Positions 1-10,875 are shown, counted from the stretch's first letter. The stretch: DNA of 64,000 nt from Selenomonas sp. WCT3 (GCA_900100835.1 FNCM01000002.1:1-64000); one strand, 5' to 3'. Notes: generated from the letters alone by a model not told the origin. Numbers and translations: made by a program.

Positions 1-327
1 CCACAAACTGGAAAAACAGGGAATGACACAAAGCATGTCCCGTGTAGCCCATTGCATTGACAACGGTCCTATGGAAGGATTCTGGGGCATCCTTAAGCGG
101 GAGATGTACTACGGCAGACGTTTTACCAGCAAGTGTGAACTTATGCGTTCGATTGAAGCATACATTCATTATTACAACCACAAGCGTGTGCAACGTAACC
201 TTGGTATCCTAACACCGATAGAGAAACATACCTTGTATTTAGCCGCATAAAAAGGCCGGCAGACGAATCTGCCGACCAAAGAAATCTTATATTTTTTTAT
301 TGTCCTCTTGACGGGGAGCAGTTCACA
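1..327 (+). mobile_element. Right end of an IS3-family insertion sequence
   Basis: The first 327 bases hold the 3' part of a transposase gene, a hairpin (stem 258-263 with 268-273) followed by a T-run at about 291-298, and then an end-like stretch around 299-327 that contains CTTGACGGGGAGCAGTTCA. That stretch resembles the terminal inverted repeats I know from IS150-group IS3 elements, but the left end is outside the window so the match cannot be tested here. The element flanks the glucanase operon and could have helped bring it in; that is only a suggestion. Confidence 0.6.
2..250 (+). CDS. IS3-family transposase (OrfB), C-terminal part
   Basis: This is the carboxy end of a DDE integrase-type transposase. 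The reading frame is open from base 2, before the first Met codon at 23, so the gene begins outside the window. Visible family marks are DNGPMEGFWGILKREMYY, which carries the last catalytic Glu region of the rve/DDE fold, and the YNHKRVQRNLG..TPIE tail typical of IS150-like elements. It ends in TAA at 250, just before the element's terminator-like hairpin. Whether the copy is intact cannot be judged from here. Confidence 0.85.
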   Translation, partial: HKLEKQGMTQSMSRVAHCIDNGPMEGFWGILKREMYYGRRFTSKCELMRSIEAYIHYYNHKRVQRNLGILTPIEKHTLYLAA

Positions 328-393
328 ACGCAGAGGGATTTTTCCAAACAGTCTTCTAGTGATACTTGAAAAGGATCATAGAAAAAGAGAGTT

Positions 394-2187
394 TCACTTC
401 GTCACGCTGGGGAAAGCGCGCGAAAGTTTTATCTGAGATGCTGTGAAGTCCACCGGTTTCGCAAACCATGCCAGAGCATAAGCTGCCGTTCCCGTGTAAT
501 CAATAGCATACTCATTCGTAGACCAGGACGTCAAAACGTCGAGATAGGATTTAGCCGTCGGCACATGTTTGCTAGCAAGATATGCCGTCTGGTCCGGATC
601 GCCTCCCGAAACAGCATTAGGACCGCCCACCAGCAAACCTGGCACATAGGCTCCCGTACTCTCGTGAATACGGTTGTGGGGATGCTCCGGCGGATTGGAA
701 CCAGCTCCCGTCAAAAAACTCTTGTCAAGGGAGTTGCGTCCAAACATATAATGAATCTGCGACAAGGCACCTTCAACATAAGCCTGTTTCGGCTCAAGCT
801 GATAAGCCATCAGCAGCATATCCCCCTGGGTCATGGCATTTTTCGTCGAAGCCCAAGTGTACTCATCCTTCGACAGGGCGCAGCCAAAGCCGTCTTTGGA
901 AATCTTATCGGCGATAAAGTCAGCATAGTTAAGATATGTTTTCTTTACCTCAGCCTGCAAATCGGCATCGGCATTTTTCGACATAGCATAGGCAAACTGC
1001 GCCAGTGCCAGGGTATTATCCCAGGTGAAGAAACCCGGTGCCTTGGTAAGCTCTGCCTTATTCGTCTTTAAGTATTTCTCGTATTTTTTGTCCCCTGTCG
1101 TGCGGAACATTTCCGCTGCCATCCACAAGCGCTCCTGAATGTCATTTTTATCGTCATAGGGGCCAGAACCGCTCTCCTGACCTTCATCTACCCGATAGAG
1201 AGACTCCTTCGTCTTGGAAAGATAGCTCCATACTTTGTTGGCATCTTTCTGCAGTTCCTTGGCATAGTTAGCATCAAGATCGCGGTATACCCGTGCCCCA
1301 ATCGCCAGGCTGGCGCCATACATAGCCGTGCTGGCCGTGCAATTGCCGTAGAGGAACCGCTCCTGGGTGTCTGAATCCGGGCTCTTGTCAAAGCCAGGCC
1401 ACTGCGCACCAGAAACTTTATGGAAGGTGCTGCCGTCTTTGCGCATCATCTTCTTCATGAAATCAAATTCATATTTGACCTCATTGAGTGCATCCGGCAG
1501 GTTTTTATCGTACTCGATACCCTCGGGGAACAGCAGCTGTCCCTTGGTAAAATGATCCGGATGAGCTTCATAAGCCAACAGAAGTTCCGCAGCAGCAATG
1601 CCAGCCGTGGTGGTATATTTGCCGTAGTCACCAGCATCATACCAGCCCCCCGATACATCCACGATATCGCCCTTCTTGTTCAGCTTGTCGGTAAAATATA
1701 CTTTTGCCTTTTTATCCTGCGCATGACCGTTTTTGACTTTAAGGCCTGTGATATCTTTATCGTTGATTGGCGTTCCACTGCGGCTTAGCGTATAGGAACG
1801 CAACGTCTGTACAGCCTGAACTGCATAGACATTATCCCCGATTGCAAAGGGATAAGACTCGCGGTTTCCCACTTTTAGTTTGTAGGTTCCCGGTGTGTTG
1901 AAGTTCGTGAAATCCGCCCGCTGCAACGTTTCTTCCGACAATGCATCGGCTTTGGCCGCCGACAGATTGCCTTTGTAAACGACTTTATCGGTCTTAGCAT
2001 CCACGAGTTTAAAGGAATTTTCACCGGAATCCGTCACCATAGCGGTCTTTTCATGACCGGTGAGGTAACCTACCTGGTCAACATGCATGCCCGCGTCAGC
2101 AGCTTCCGTCAAAGATGCTACTCCACAAGTACCCAGCATGGCAATGCCTGCCAAAACCATCCGGCACAGTCTTTTCTTGCTCTGCAT
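394..2187 (-). CDS. Secreted GH9 endoglucanase with N-terminal Ig-like domain
   Basis: This 597-residue protein is predicted to hydrolyse beta-1,4-glucan outside the cytoplasm. A signal peptide occupies about residues 1-29 (charged start, hydrophobic core, cut near TEAADA). A CelD_N-type Ig-like domain follows at roughly 35-115, then an (alpha/alpha)6 GH9 catalytic domain. Catalytic marks are GGWYDAGDYGKY with the nucleophile/base Asp pair, a PHNR box (usually PHHR) and the C-terminal TNEYAIDY with the acid Glu. An AAGGAGC site sits about 10 bases before the ATG. It is the last gene of the operon, 17 bases after the GH16 gene. The His-to-Asn change in the PHHR box is a variation worth noting. 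No cellulose-binding domain or dockerin is seen. Confidence 0.9.
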   Translation of the reverse strand: MQSKKRLCRMVLAGIAMLGTCGVASLTEAADAGMHVDQVGYLTGHEKTAMVTDSGENSFKLVDAKTDKVVYKGNLSAAKADALSEETLQRADFTNFNTPGTYKLKVGNRESYPFAIGDNVYAVQAVQTLRSYTLSRSGTPINDKDITGLKVKNGHAQDKKAKVYFTDKLNKKGDIVDVSGGWYDAGDYGKYTTTAGIAAAELLLAYEAHPDHFTKGQLLFPEGIEYDKNLPDALNEVKYEFDFMKKMMRKDGSTFHKVSGAQWPGFDKSPDSDTQERFLYGNCTASTAMYGASLAIGARVYRDLDANYAKELQKDANKVWSYLSKTKESLYRVDEGQESGSGPYDDKNDIQERLWMAAEMFRTTGDKKYEKYLKTNKAELTKAPGFFTWDNTLALAQFAYAMSKNADADLQAEVKKTYLNYADFIADKISKDGFGCALSKDEYTWASTKNAMTQGDMLLMAYQLEPKQAYVEGALSQIHYMFGRNSLDKSFLTGAGSNPPEHPHNRIHESTGAYVPGLLVGGPNAVSGGDPDQTAYLASKHVPTAKSYLDVLTSWSTNEYAIDYTGTAAYALAWFAKPVDFTASQIKLSRAFPSVTK

Positions 2188-2204
2188 GATATCTCAGCTC
2201 CTTA

Positions 2205-2996
2205 TTATTCTGCAAACGGCGTGTATTTGATGGACTTGTACTCAGCAGTAATCGGCAGATTCGAATCGTTGAAGGGTTTAAGCCATTCATCAACGCCCTT
2301 ACCGTTCCAAGCATTCATCATGATTTTCTGTTTTGTGACTGGCAGATCTTCATTTTCGCGGCGGAATACTTCTTTGCCATCGACAAACCAAATGATGGAG
2401 TTCTTGTGCCACTCAAATGCGTACGTATGGAAATCCTCCGATGCATCAAAGCCAAGGTCAATCATTTTTTCATGACCGCCCTTGCCATTGCGAAAATAAT
2501 TGAGCTGTACTTTCGTGGTGTCTTTGCCCAGGACCTCGAAGTCAATCTCATCCCATGGGTCGCCATCATAGGGGCCGGTATAGGTGAAGAAGGAAGAAAC
2601 AACGCCATCATTCTTCATAGCCTTCATGACTACTTCATAGCGCCCATAGCCATAGGTTGCTTTACTGCGATACTCACCGCCGGAATACGGGACTTTGTCC
2701 GCCGCCGGATTTGGTGACTCGTCAACCGTCAGCTGCAGCGTGCCATCTTCAAACGTCACATTTTCTTTATGCCAGAAGCAGTTGAACGGCATACCGTTGG
2801 TCCAGCCATTGGAAGCTTCAAACAGAGCATTTTCGCCCTTCGTCAAATCAACCGAAAAAGCATCGCTGGCTTTCGTTTCGGTAGCCGGTGTTGCCGTAGC
2901 CACAGCCGGAGCCGCCATATCCATCGAAACCGTAACCGGTACAGCCAGTGCCATCATAACGGCAGCCGCCAATGCTTTCTTGCGAATATCCATCAT
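2205..2996 (-). CDS. Secreted GH16 beta-1,3-1,4-glucanase (lichenase-like)
   Basis: This 263-residue protein carries a signal peptide (about residues 1-35, rich in Ala/Val/Met) and one GH16 jelly-roll domain. The catalytic stretch WDEIDFEVLGKD matches the GH16 E-I-D-x-E pattern with nucleophile and acid/base Glu. The following TTKVQLNYFRNGKGGHE and FHTYAFEWHKNSIIWFVDGKEVFR are typical of bacterial lichenases. It should cleave mixed-linkage (barley-type) glucan to oligosaccharides for the PTS encoded upstream. Two ATG codons are adjacent; AGGGAGGAAG at 3001-3010 is well placed for the first. A tandem palindrome lies just upstream (3026-3050). Confidence 0.9.
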   Translation of the reverse strand: MMDIRKKALAAAVMMALAVPVTVSMDMAAPAVATATPATETKASDAFSVDLTKGENALFEASNGWTNGMPFNCFWHKENVTFEDGTLQLTVDESPNPAADKVPYSGGEYRSKATYGYGRYEVVMKAMKNDGVVSSFFTYTGPYDGDPWDEIDFEVLGKDTTKVQLNYFRNGKGGHEKMIDLGFDASEDFHTYAFEWHKNSIIWFVDGKEVFRRENEDLPVTKQKIMMNAWNGKGVDEWLKPFNDSNLPITAEYKSIKYTPFAE

Positions 2997-3025
2997 TTTA
3001 CTTCCTCCCTATTCTTTGCTATGAA

Positions 3026-3050
3026 TTGACCGGTCAATTTGACCGGTCAA
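3026..3050. promoter_or_regulatory. Tandem perfect 12-bp palindromes, candidate operator
   Basis: The palindrome TTGACCGGTCAA occurs twice, at 3026-3037 and 3039-3050, with one base between copies, so the centres are 13 bp apart. Each copy is loop-free, so this reads as a DNA-binding site rather than an RNA hairpin. It fills most of the 66-bp gap between the GH1 and GH16 genes. TetR-type repressors often use sites of this shape, but no cognate regulator gene is adjacent. Confidence 0.6.
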
Positions 3051-3062
3051 ACATCCCCTTTT

Positions 3063-4813
<1,751 letters not shown>

Positions 4814-4827
4814 ACAAACAATACTCC

Positions 4828-5130
4828 TTAGTCGTTCATCAATTTACGGGCGAATTCAAGGGCACCTTTGCCATCCATGCGGCCATACATGCGCATGTCG
4901 ATGGCATCCACTGGAATGCCCGGAATCTGCTCGGCAATCTTATTCTTCTGGAAGCGAATCTGCGGTCCAAGAAGGACACAATCCGCATCCGCAGCCTTCG
5001 TTGCAGCCTCCGATGCCGAGAAGGCATCGATGGAGCAATCATAAGAAGCCGCAGCGGCAGCTTCCTGCATTTTCTTTACCAGCATGCTGGTGGACATTCC
5101 CGAAGCGCAAAGTAAAACAATCTTTTTCAT
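4828..5130 (-). CDS. celA: PTS lactose/cellobiose-type IIB component
   Basis: A 100-residue IIB protein with the phosphotyrosine-phosphatase-like loop LLCASGMSTSMLV. Cys8 is the phosphorylated residue that hands phosphate to the sugar moved by IIC. The chain is full length for the family. An AAAGGAG site lies upstream of the ATG. It sits between the porin gene and IIA, so the three cellobiose PTS parts are separate polypeptides, with the porin between IIC and IIB. Confidence 0.93.
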   Translation of the reverse strand: MKKIVLLCASGMSTSMLVKKMQEAAAAASYDCSIDAFSASEAATKAADADCVLLGPQIRFQKNKIAEQIPGIPVDAIDMRMYGRMDGKGALEFARKLMND

Positions 5131-5180
5131 GATACATTCTCCTTTTCAATTCATTCCCCAAGAAAACTGTTTATTTAAAA

Positions 5181-6449
5181 TTAGAAATGGTAATCAACCT
5201 GCGTGCGGAGGAAGTTGCGATGATAGAAGTTATGTTTATTCTTCCAATACGTATCCTGCGCCGTTGAGAGTTCATAGCAGGTTTCCCATTCAATATTCTT
5301 CATCGGAATATATTTGAATCCGAAAATCCAGCCGTGAGACCCTGGCTGCAGCAATCCCCATTCTTTATCGCCAAAGATACCGACAAGTCCATTGCCATTT
5401 GGCGCATAATCATACCAACGGCCATACAGCTGGAATGAACCCGGGTCGTTGAGATTGGACCAGCGGTAGTTGACGCGAAGGGCCAGGTAATCCTTTTTAT
5501 CGTAATGATAGTTATCATCATACGGTGCCGGATTCGTCCGGGCATAATCGCCGATCAGGAAGATATTCTTCATCGGATTCCACATAGCGCTTAACATATA
5601 GCCATAGGTTCCGGCTGTATTTTTAAGCGTTGCATCAACGGTATTGTCAACGTGGTAATACCCTTTACCCATCTCCTCATTTTTGCCGATATTGAGTTTC
5701 GCATAAGCAGCCTGTAGCTGAAGTCCATGCCCTACCTGGCCTTGAACCCCCGCACCAGTGATGTTGAAATGGTAGCCTTTATCCGTCGGTGCCAGATGGA
5801 AAGCTTTAGCCGTCAGCTTCGTCTTTGGAATTGCAGCATCCAAAACTACACCGTCGGACTCATTGCCGAAAAGGACATTCTGGAAACCCAAGCCACGCCA
5901 TCTGCGGCCAACATCAACATTCAGCACGCCAACTTTACCTTCGGCCCAAATGCGCTGGATGACCCCATCCTCGTCATCATGGCCTTTGTGATAGAGGATA
6001 TTGCCTCCATCTTCCTGCGTTTGCGTAAATTTGGCATAACGTTGATTCGTTTCACTGCCGAAGTTGAATGTCCACTTATCGTTGACCCGCATCTTGCCCT
6101 TCAATTCGAGATAAGTACGGCGGTTGTCGTTCTGGTCCGCATAGCCGCGGATATTATCATTATCCCAGGACACCCGGCCAAAACCACTGATTTGGATACG
6201 ATTCTGTTCCTCTTTGAGTCCCTTGATTGCATTTTTATTGCTGTTGGCGATTTTTTCCGTCCGCTTGAGCTTGGCATTTTCTTTTTTCAGTGCATTGAGC
6301 TGTTTGGCAAGCTGCTGCTGCTGTGCCTCAAGTGCCGCGATGCGGGCGTTGATATCCGCATCCTCATTGGGTGCTGCCATCGCCGTACCCGAAATCCCCA
6401 TCGTAAGACCGAGAATCATTGCTGTTGCTTTTCTCTTGCTGATCATCAT
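5181..6449 (-). CDS. Putative outer-membrane porin with N-terminal coiled coil
   Basis: A 422-residue exported protein. Residues 1-25 form a signal peptide ending in AMA. Residues about 30-90 are a heptad-like coiled coil rich in Ala, Gln, Leu and Lys. The rest is an aromatic-rich beta-barrel sequence that starts with IQISGFGRVSW and ends in VDYHF, with the terminal Phe expected of outer-membrane barrels. No SLH domain is seen, unlike many Negativicute porins. Its place inside the PTS operon suggests it carries beta-glucan oligosaccharides across the outer membrane; the substrate is inferred from context only. Confidence 0.8.
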   Translation of the reverse strand: MMISKRKATAMILGLTMGISGTAMAAPNEDADINARIAALEAQQQQLAKQLNALKKENAKLKRTEKIANSNKNAIKGLKEEQNRIQISGFGRVSWDNDNIRGYADQNDNRRTYLELKGKMRVNDKWTFNFGSETNQRYAKFTQTQEDGGNILYHKGHDDEDGVIQRIWAEGKVGVLNVDVGRRWRGLGFQNVLFGNESDGVVLDAAIPKTKLTAKAFHLAPTDKGYHFNITGAGVQGQVGHGLQLQAAYAKLNIGKNEEMGKGYYHVDNTVDATLKNTAGTYGYMLSAMWNPMKNIFLIGDYARTNPAPYDDNYHYDKKDYLALRVNYRWSNLNDPGSFQLYGRWYDYAPNGNGLVGIFGDKEWGLLQPGSHGWIFGFKYIPMKNIEWETCYELSTAQDTYWKNKHNFYHRNFLRTQVDYHF

Positions 6450-6489
6450 CGTTTTCCCCTTTTCTCGATGCTTCCTAAATGAATTTGAA

Positions 6490-7851
6490 TTAATGTTCTG
6501 CTGCCGATTTCATTTCCGCATTTACTGCGTCTGCTTCCGAATCAGCATCTTCCATCTCCCCCATCTCCTCTTTGAGGAAGGCGTTATCCTGCGCCTTGAG
6601 GAACGGGAAGTAGATTGCCGTAGCGATAGCCAGGTTCACAATCTGAACCACTGCCCCCTGCCAGCCATCTAACAGGAAACCAGCGATAATTGGCGGCGTC
6701 GTCCAAGGAACCTGAACAGCCGTAAACGGAGCCATAAAGCCCGTCGTAATAGCAAAATACGTAACAAACATAGCAATCAGCGGAACAATGACAAAGGGTA
6801 CCAAGAGGTACGGGTTGAATACGATTGGCAGACCGAAGATAATCGGCTCATTAATATTGAAGAGCCCCGGTACAAAGGCCATCTTCATCAGCGATTTGAG
6901 CTGCTGGGAACGTGCCGTGAAGATACCAGCCAGCAAAAGCCCCAGCGTCAGGCCGCAGCCACCACTCTTTACGAATACATCATTGATCTGGCAAGTGAAA
7001 ATCTTAGCCTGGGGATTGTTGACCAGGCTCATGCCTGCATCGATGATGTGCTGATTATCCAGCGAATTGGCAATGAGCAGCGGACTTACCACACCGCCCA
7101 CGACGTTCGGGCCATGAATACCAGCCCAGAACAGGATACTCTGCAAGCCGACGATGATGGAACCGCCAGCCAAAGAATCGGAGAGCCCCTGCAACGGCGT
7201 CTGGATTACTTTAAAGATGAGTTCCGGCAACGTGGTAGCACCGATGTAATGGCAAAGGCCATAGATAACGGAAGCCGAGGTGAAGAAAATCATGCCCGGC
7301 ACGAGCGCCGTGAAGGCTTTGGCTACGCCCGAAGGAACCGAATCCGGCATCTTAATGCCGATGTGATTCTTTTCGCAGTAGCAAAATACATAGGATACAA
7401 AGAAGGCAATGAAAATGGCGGTGATAACACCATTACTGCCTGCCCAAGCTTTTGGAATGATGTCCCCGATGGTTTCCCCACCTTTGCTGACAATCGTCGG
7501 TGGCATCAAAATCAAAAAGGTCGAAAGGGCCAGAATCGATGCCATGATTGCATCGCAGCCTTCATTTTCTACAAATTTATAAGTGATAGACAAGACGACA
7601 ATCAGTGCCAAGACACTGAAGGTACCTCCGGCCACCGCATTCAGCGGAGCCGTCCAGTCCGTCCCAAAAATCGAAGCCATGAACTCCGGATAACCCGGCA
7701 GCGGCAGGTTTGCCAACAGCAGGAACACCGAACCACAGATTGTGAACGGCGTCGTCATGATGAAGCCATCACGCAGGGCCGCTACGGCACGAATCTGAGC
7801 GAACTCCCCCATGAATTCGATAAATTTATCGAACATTTCTTGTTTACTCAT
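6490..7851 (-). CDS. celB: PTS lactose/cellobiose-type IIC permease
   Basis: This 453-residue integral membrane protein is the sugar channel of the PTS. It has about ten hydrophobic segments and family marks such as PFTICGSVFLLLANLP, FWAGIHGPNVVGG and FNINEPIIFGLPIVFNP, where the Glu of NEPI is the sugar-binding residue. The acidic C-tail after about residue 425 is extended. I start it at 7851 (MSKQEMF), after AGAGGAAAAG, rather than at the longer in-frame ATG at 7935, because the extra N-terminus is not family-like. It is the first gene of the operon. Confidence 0.92.
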   Translation of the reverse strand: MSKQEMFDKFIEFMGEFAQIRAVAALRDGFIMTTPFTICGSVFLLLANLPLPGYPEFMASIFGTDWTAPLNAVAGGTFSVLALIVVLSITYKFVENEGCDAIMASILALSTFLILMPPTIVSKGGETIGDIIPKAWAGSNGVITAIFIAFFVSYVFCYCEKNHIGIKMPDSVPSGVAKAFTALVPGMIFFTSASVIYGLCHYIGATTLPELIFKVIQTPLQGLSDSLAGGSIIVGLQSILFWAGIHGPNVVGGVVSPLLIANSLDNQHIIDAGMSLVNNPQAKIFTCQINDVFVKSGGCGLTLGLLLAGIFTARSQQLKSLMKMAFVPGLFNINEPIIFGLPIVFNPYLLVPFVIVPLIAMFVTYFAITTGFMAPFTAVQVPWTTPPIIAGFLLDGWQGAVVQIVNLAIATAIYFPFLKAQDNAFLKEEMGEMEDADSEADAVNAEMKSAAEH

Positions 7852-7884
7852 TTTCTTTTCCTCTTTCCAAATTTGATTTACCCT

Positions 7885-7905
7885 GGGGCTGTGCGCGCAG
7901 CCCCC
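7885..7905 (-). promoter_or_regulatory. GC-rich hairpin in the celB leader
   Basis: GGGGCTG (7885-7891) pairs with CAGCCCC (7899-7905) in the 5' untranslated RNA of the PTS operon. No T-run follows on the minus strand, so it is not a terminator. It could stabilise the transcript or bind a regulator. Confidence 0.45.
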
Positions 7906-7925
7906 GTTCCCCTTAAGGTGATTAT

Positions 7926-7954
7926 AATATAACACGATGCCAACTACGGAACAA
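7926..7954 (-). promoter_or_regulatory. Probable promoter of the beta-glucan PTS operon
   Basis: On the minus strand, TTGTTC (-35, 7949-7954) is followed after 17 bases by TATATT (-10, 7926-7931). It is the only good sigma-70 type pair between rpiR and celB. A tandem repeat of TTACATATA lies upstream at 8023-8040. Confidence 0.6.
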
Positions 7955-8078
7955 TAAAGTTAAACCAATACGAAACACTGATTCACAACATCGTAAAAAA
8001 GACTTTTGGTCCTGTAGCACTGTTACATATATTACATATATTCAGATATTTTTGTTATTTCTCTCATGTTTTACGCAC

Positions 8079-8108
8079 AAAAAAGCCTCCTCCTGTTAAG
8101 GAGAAGGC
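8079..8108 (-). terminator. Terminator after rpiR
   Basis: On the minus strand a stem pairs 8100-8108 with 8085-8093 (one G-T pair) and is followed by a run of six T. It separates the dnaX-rpiR transcript from the PTS operon. Confidence 0.8.
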
Positions 8109-8122
8109 AGAATTGTTTACGC

Positions 8123-8965
8123 TTAATAATAGAAGTGTTTGCTAAGCCACTGCTCTTTCTGGCGGGCGCTGTGAAAGTCCACCCGGGTCATAAGAACTGC
8201 AAACAAGATATCCATGACATACTTGGCCCCCATGAGGAATACCCGCGGCCCCAGCTCCTCCATGGATTTTACCGTTGCTACCGGGAACACCACATCTGCC
8301 ACCGATGCCAGACTTGAACGCGGCGAAGCCGTCACAACGATAATCGGATTGCCCCGCAGTTTCAACAAGCGGCCAATATCCAGCAGCATGCGGTTCTCGC
8401 CAGTGCGGCTGATAAATACTGCCACATGCTCCTTAGGCGAACCAGTAGCCTGCAAATACTGCATGGTCATAGCGGGGTGAACCGTGGAGCATTTATTCGC
8501 CATGATGAAACTGGAGGCTGCCATATTCGCAATGTCTAGATTGTTGTCCGTGGCATAAAAATCCACATGCTCGGTCTTGTTGAGTAAAGCCAGCGCCCGG
8601 ACAAAATCCGACGGCTCCAACATACTGCGGGTGTCCTTCAAAGCGTCGATCTCGATGCTGGTTACCTTATCGAGAATAGAATGAACAGAATCGCGGTCCG
8701 TCATCATGAGTTCCTTGCCATGAGGCCGCTCCACATACTGCATCATTTCCGCCAGGAATTTAACGCGAAATTCCGTATAGCCCCCAAAGCCGAGTTTCTG
8801 GCTGAACCGCACAATAGCCGCCGAGCTGGTAAAGGTTTCCTTCGCCAGCTGCCGCGTCGACATGCCGGGCAGCATACGGAAATTCGCCAGCAGATAATCG
8901 GCAATCATGGCTTCCGATTCCGAAAAACCTTCTTTATCCTGTAATTGTTTTACTAACCCCGTCAT
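8123..8965 (-). CDS. RpiR/MurR-family transcriptional regulator
   Basis: A 280-residue regulator with an N-terminal HTH_6 domain (about 1-77, including STRQLAKETFTSSAAIVRFSQKLGFGGYTEF) and a C-terminal SIS sugar-phosphate-binding domain (about 125-265, including VAVFISRTGENRMLLDIGRLLKLRG). RpiR proteins sense phosphosugars. Directly upstream of the PTS operon, it is the natural candidate to control it. Its ATG overlaps the dnaX stop in an ATGA, so it is translationally coupled to dnaX. A role on the murQ operon 15 kb away is less likely but possible. Confidence 0.87.
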   Translation of the reverse strand: MTGLVKQLQDKEGFSESEAMIADYLLANFRMLPGMSTRQLAKETFTSSAAIVRFSQKLGFGGYTEFRVKFLAEMMQYVERPHGKELMMTDRDSVHSILDKVTSIEIDALKDTRSMLEPSDFVRALALLNKTEHVDFYATDNNLDIANMAASSFIMANKCSTVHPAMTMQYLQATGSPKEHVAVFISRTGENRMLLDIGRLLKLRGNPIIVVTASPRSSLASVADVVFPVATVKSMEELGPRVFLMGAKYVMDILFAVLMTRVDFHSARQKEQWLSKHFYY

Positions 8966-10677
8966 TTTTCTCCCTCGATTTCAACTACATGATCCCCAAA
9001 ATAATTAAAGGCTTTTTCCAGTGGCGCCCGTTCCTCCGGCGGCATCTGATTCAGATTTACTGGAATCGTCTCCGGCTCCTTTATGGCAGGAGCTGCCGGC
9101 TGCTTCTTGGGACGTGGTGGTGGCGCCATGGGGCGGTCCTCACCACTGCAGGAAAGATGAAGTTCTCTACCCGTAATTTCTTGCAACAGTGTCTCAAGCT
9201 GCGTGCGATAGTTGCGCATGGTAAGCGACGCCATCAGACTCCCCTTGAACTGAATAAAGAACTGCCGCTCCGTCATCCCCGCAAAAGTTCCCTGGGAAAC
9301 GCAGGCAAATATCGGCATCTTATTCGTGTCTTTCAGCGTCTGAAGCAATGTATTCCAGACTTGTGTATCCTCGGCACTGACCGCTAGCGGTGCCGAAATC
9401 GGTGCTGCTGCCTGTTCCGGCTGAATCCGCCTATTTTCCCCTTTCGTGCGGACAGGAGCCGAAGGAGCAGCCGGCACGGCCTTCGCCCCAGCTGCCAAGG
9501 CCGCACTGACCTGAGCAAGTTTCGCCTCAAGCTGGGCAATCCGTTCGGCATCAGCGCCTGCCGCAGCGGAAACGCCTTTTTCGGTCACAGTTTGCTCTTC
9601 ACGGCAAAGTGACAACAGTGCCACCTCCACCGTAATGCGCGGCTGTGGCGACCATTTCATTTCGTTCATCGCTTCGTGAAGCCGCCGTATCATCTGCATG
9701 ACCTGCTCCGCCGGGAAAAGCCCCGCCTGCTCCTTTAGGACTTCCTCCTGCTCTGCATAGAGGTCCATATTGGCCACAGTCCCTACCGCCTGATAAATCA
9801 TCAGACTTCGCAAATGCAGGGAAAGCTCCGCTACAATCTGTTTGAGATCCTTGCCATCCCGCAAGAGTTCGGCAATAATCTCCAAAACTTCCTGGGCCTT
9901 GTGTGCCGCCAAAGCCTTCGTCATCCGATAAATCCAGTCATGCCCCACCAAACCTAATATCTGACGCACCCGCTCGGCAGTGATCGTCCCTTCCGAAAGG
10001 GTCGAACATTGGTCGAGAATCGACAGGGCATCGCGCAATCCGCCGTCGGCCTGGACGGCAATCATCGTCAACGCCTCATCTTCGGCATCAAGCTTCATCT
10101 CATCCGCCACATAGCGAAGGCGGGCCTGAATCTCCTCTACGGTGATGCGCTTGAAATCATACCGCTGACAGCGGGACTGTATCGTAGCCGGAACTTTATG
10201 AGCTTCTGTCGTCGCCAGGATAAACACCACATGGGAAGGCGGCTCCTCCAAGGTCTTTAACAGCGCATTGAAGGCCTCCGTGGTCAGCATGTGAACCTCG
10301 TCGATGATGTAAATCTTATACCGCCCATCCACCGGCGCAAACTTTACCGTCTCCCGCAAATCGCGGATTTCATCAATGCCTCGGTTGGATGCCGCATCGA
10401 TTTCGAACACATCCATGGAGGATCCATCACTTATTTTGCGGCACTGTGCACATTTCCCACAGGGGTCTGGCGTCGGCCCCTGTTCGCAGTTCAGTGCCTT
10501 GGCCAGAATCTTGGCCGTACTGGTCTTACCAGTACCACGCGGACCGGAAAACAAATACGCATGTCCAATCTTTCCCGATGTGATGGCATTGGACAAGGTG
10601 CGGCTGATATGCTCCTGACCGACCAGATCTTTGAAACTTCCTGGACGCCATTTCCGATATAATGCAATATAAGCCAT
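8962..10677 (-). CDS. dnaX: DNA polymerase III subunit gamma/tau
   Basis: This 571-residue clamp-loader ATPase loads the sliding clamp at replication forks. It has Walker A GPRGTGKT (about 45-52), a zinc module with Cys64, Cys73, Cys76 and Cys79, Walker B IIDEVHML, and the sensor QSRCQRYDF. Domain III follows, then an Ala/Pro-rich linker with a coiled coil near residues 370-395, and a tau-like C-terminus. I see no obvious slippery run to make gamma. Only about 30 bases separate it from the SRP RNA terminator, leaving little room for a private promoter. Confidence 0.95.
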   Translation of the reverse strand: MAYIALYRKWRPGSFKDLVGQEHISRTLSNAITSGKIGHAYLFSGPRGTGKTSTAKILAKALNCEQGPTPDPCGKCAQCRKISDGSSMDVFEIDAASNRGIDEIRDLRETVKFAPVDGRYKIYIIDEVHMLTTEAFNALLKTLEEPPSHVVFILATTEAHKVPATIQSRCQRYDFKRITVEEIQARLRYVADEMKLDAEDEALTMIAVQADGGLRDALSILDQCSTLSEGTITAERVRQILGLVGHDWIYRMTKALAAHKAQEVLEIIAELLRDGKDLKQIVAELSLHLRSLMIYQAVGTVANMDLYAEQEEVLKEQAGLFPAEQVMQMIRRLHEAMNEMKWSPQPRITVEVALLSLCREEQTVTEKGVSAAAGADAERIAQLEAKLAQVSAALAAGAKAVPAAPSAPVRTKGENRRIQPEQAAAPISAPLAVSAEDTQVWNTLLQTLKDTNKMPIFACVSQGTFAGMTERQFFIQFKGSLMASLTMRNYRTQLETLLQEITGRELHLSCSGEDRPMAPPPRPKKQPAAPAIKEPETIPVNLNQMPPEERAPLEKAFNYFGDHVVEIEGEK

Positions 10678-10707
10678 GAATTGTCTTCCCCCCGATTATC
10701 CGCGATA

Positions 10708-10737
10708 CAAAAAAAGGATAGCTGTTGCAGCTATCCC
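10708..10737 (-). terminator. Terminator of the SRP RNA
   Basis: A perfect 9-bp stem (10716-10724 with 10728-10736, loop of three) is followed on the minus strand by seven T. It lies between the SRP RNA and dnaX. Confidence 0.85.
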
Positions 10738-10749
10738 TGTTCTTTTTCA

Positions 10750-10875
10750 CGTCGGACCACAGTCCCCAGGCACCCTCACGGCACATGGAGCGACCCTCTT
10801 ATCGCTGCTTCCTTCCGGACCTGACGAGGTTCGCGGGACTCCATTGCGTAAGACCAAAGCACTATGGCCCGACCT
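10750..10875 (-). ncRNA. ffs: Signal recognition particle RNA, small bacterial type
   Basis: Read on the minus strand, the RNA contains the universal SRP core GTCAGGTCCGGAAGGAAGCA, with its GGAA tetraloop that binds Ffh. The ends pair with each other: the sequence near 10862-10873 with that near 10752-10763 (GTCGG..CCATAGT with ACTGTGG.CCGAC). The length of about 120 nt fits the Alu-less type seen in Gram-negative bacteria and Negativicutes. It is followed by its own terminator and preceded by tRNA-Ser. The exact ends are approximate. Confidence 0.93.
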
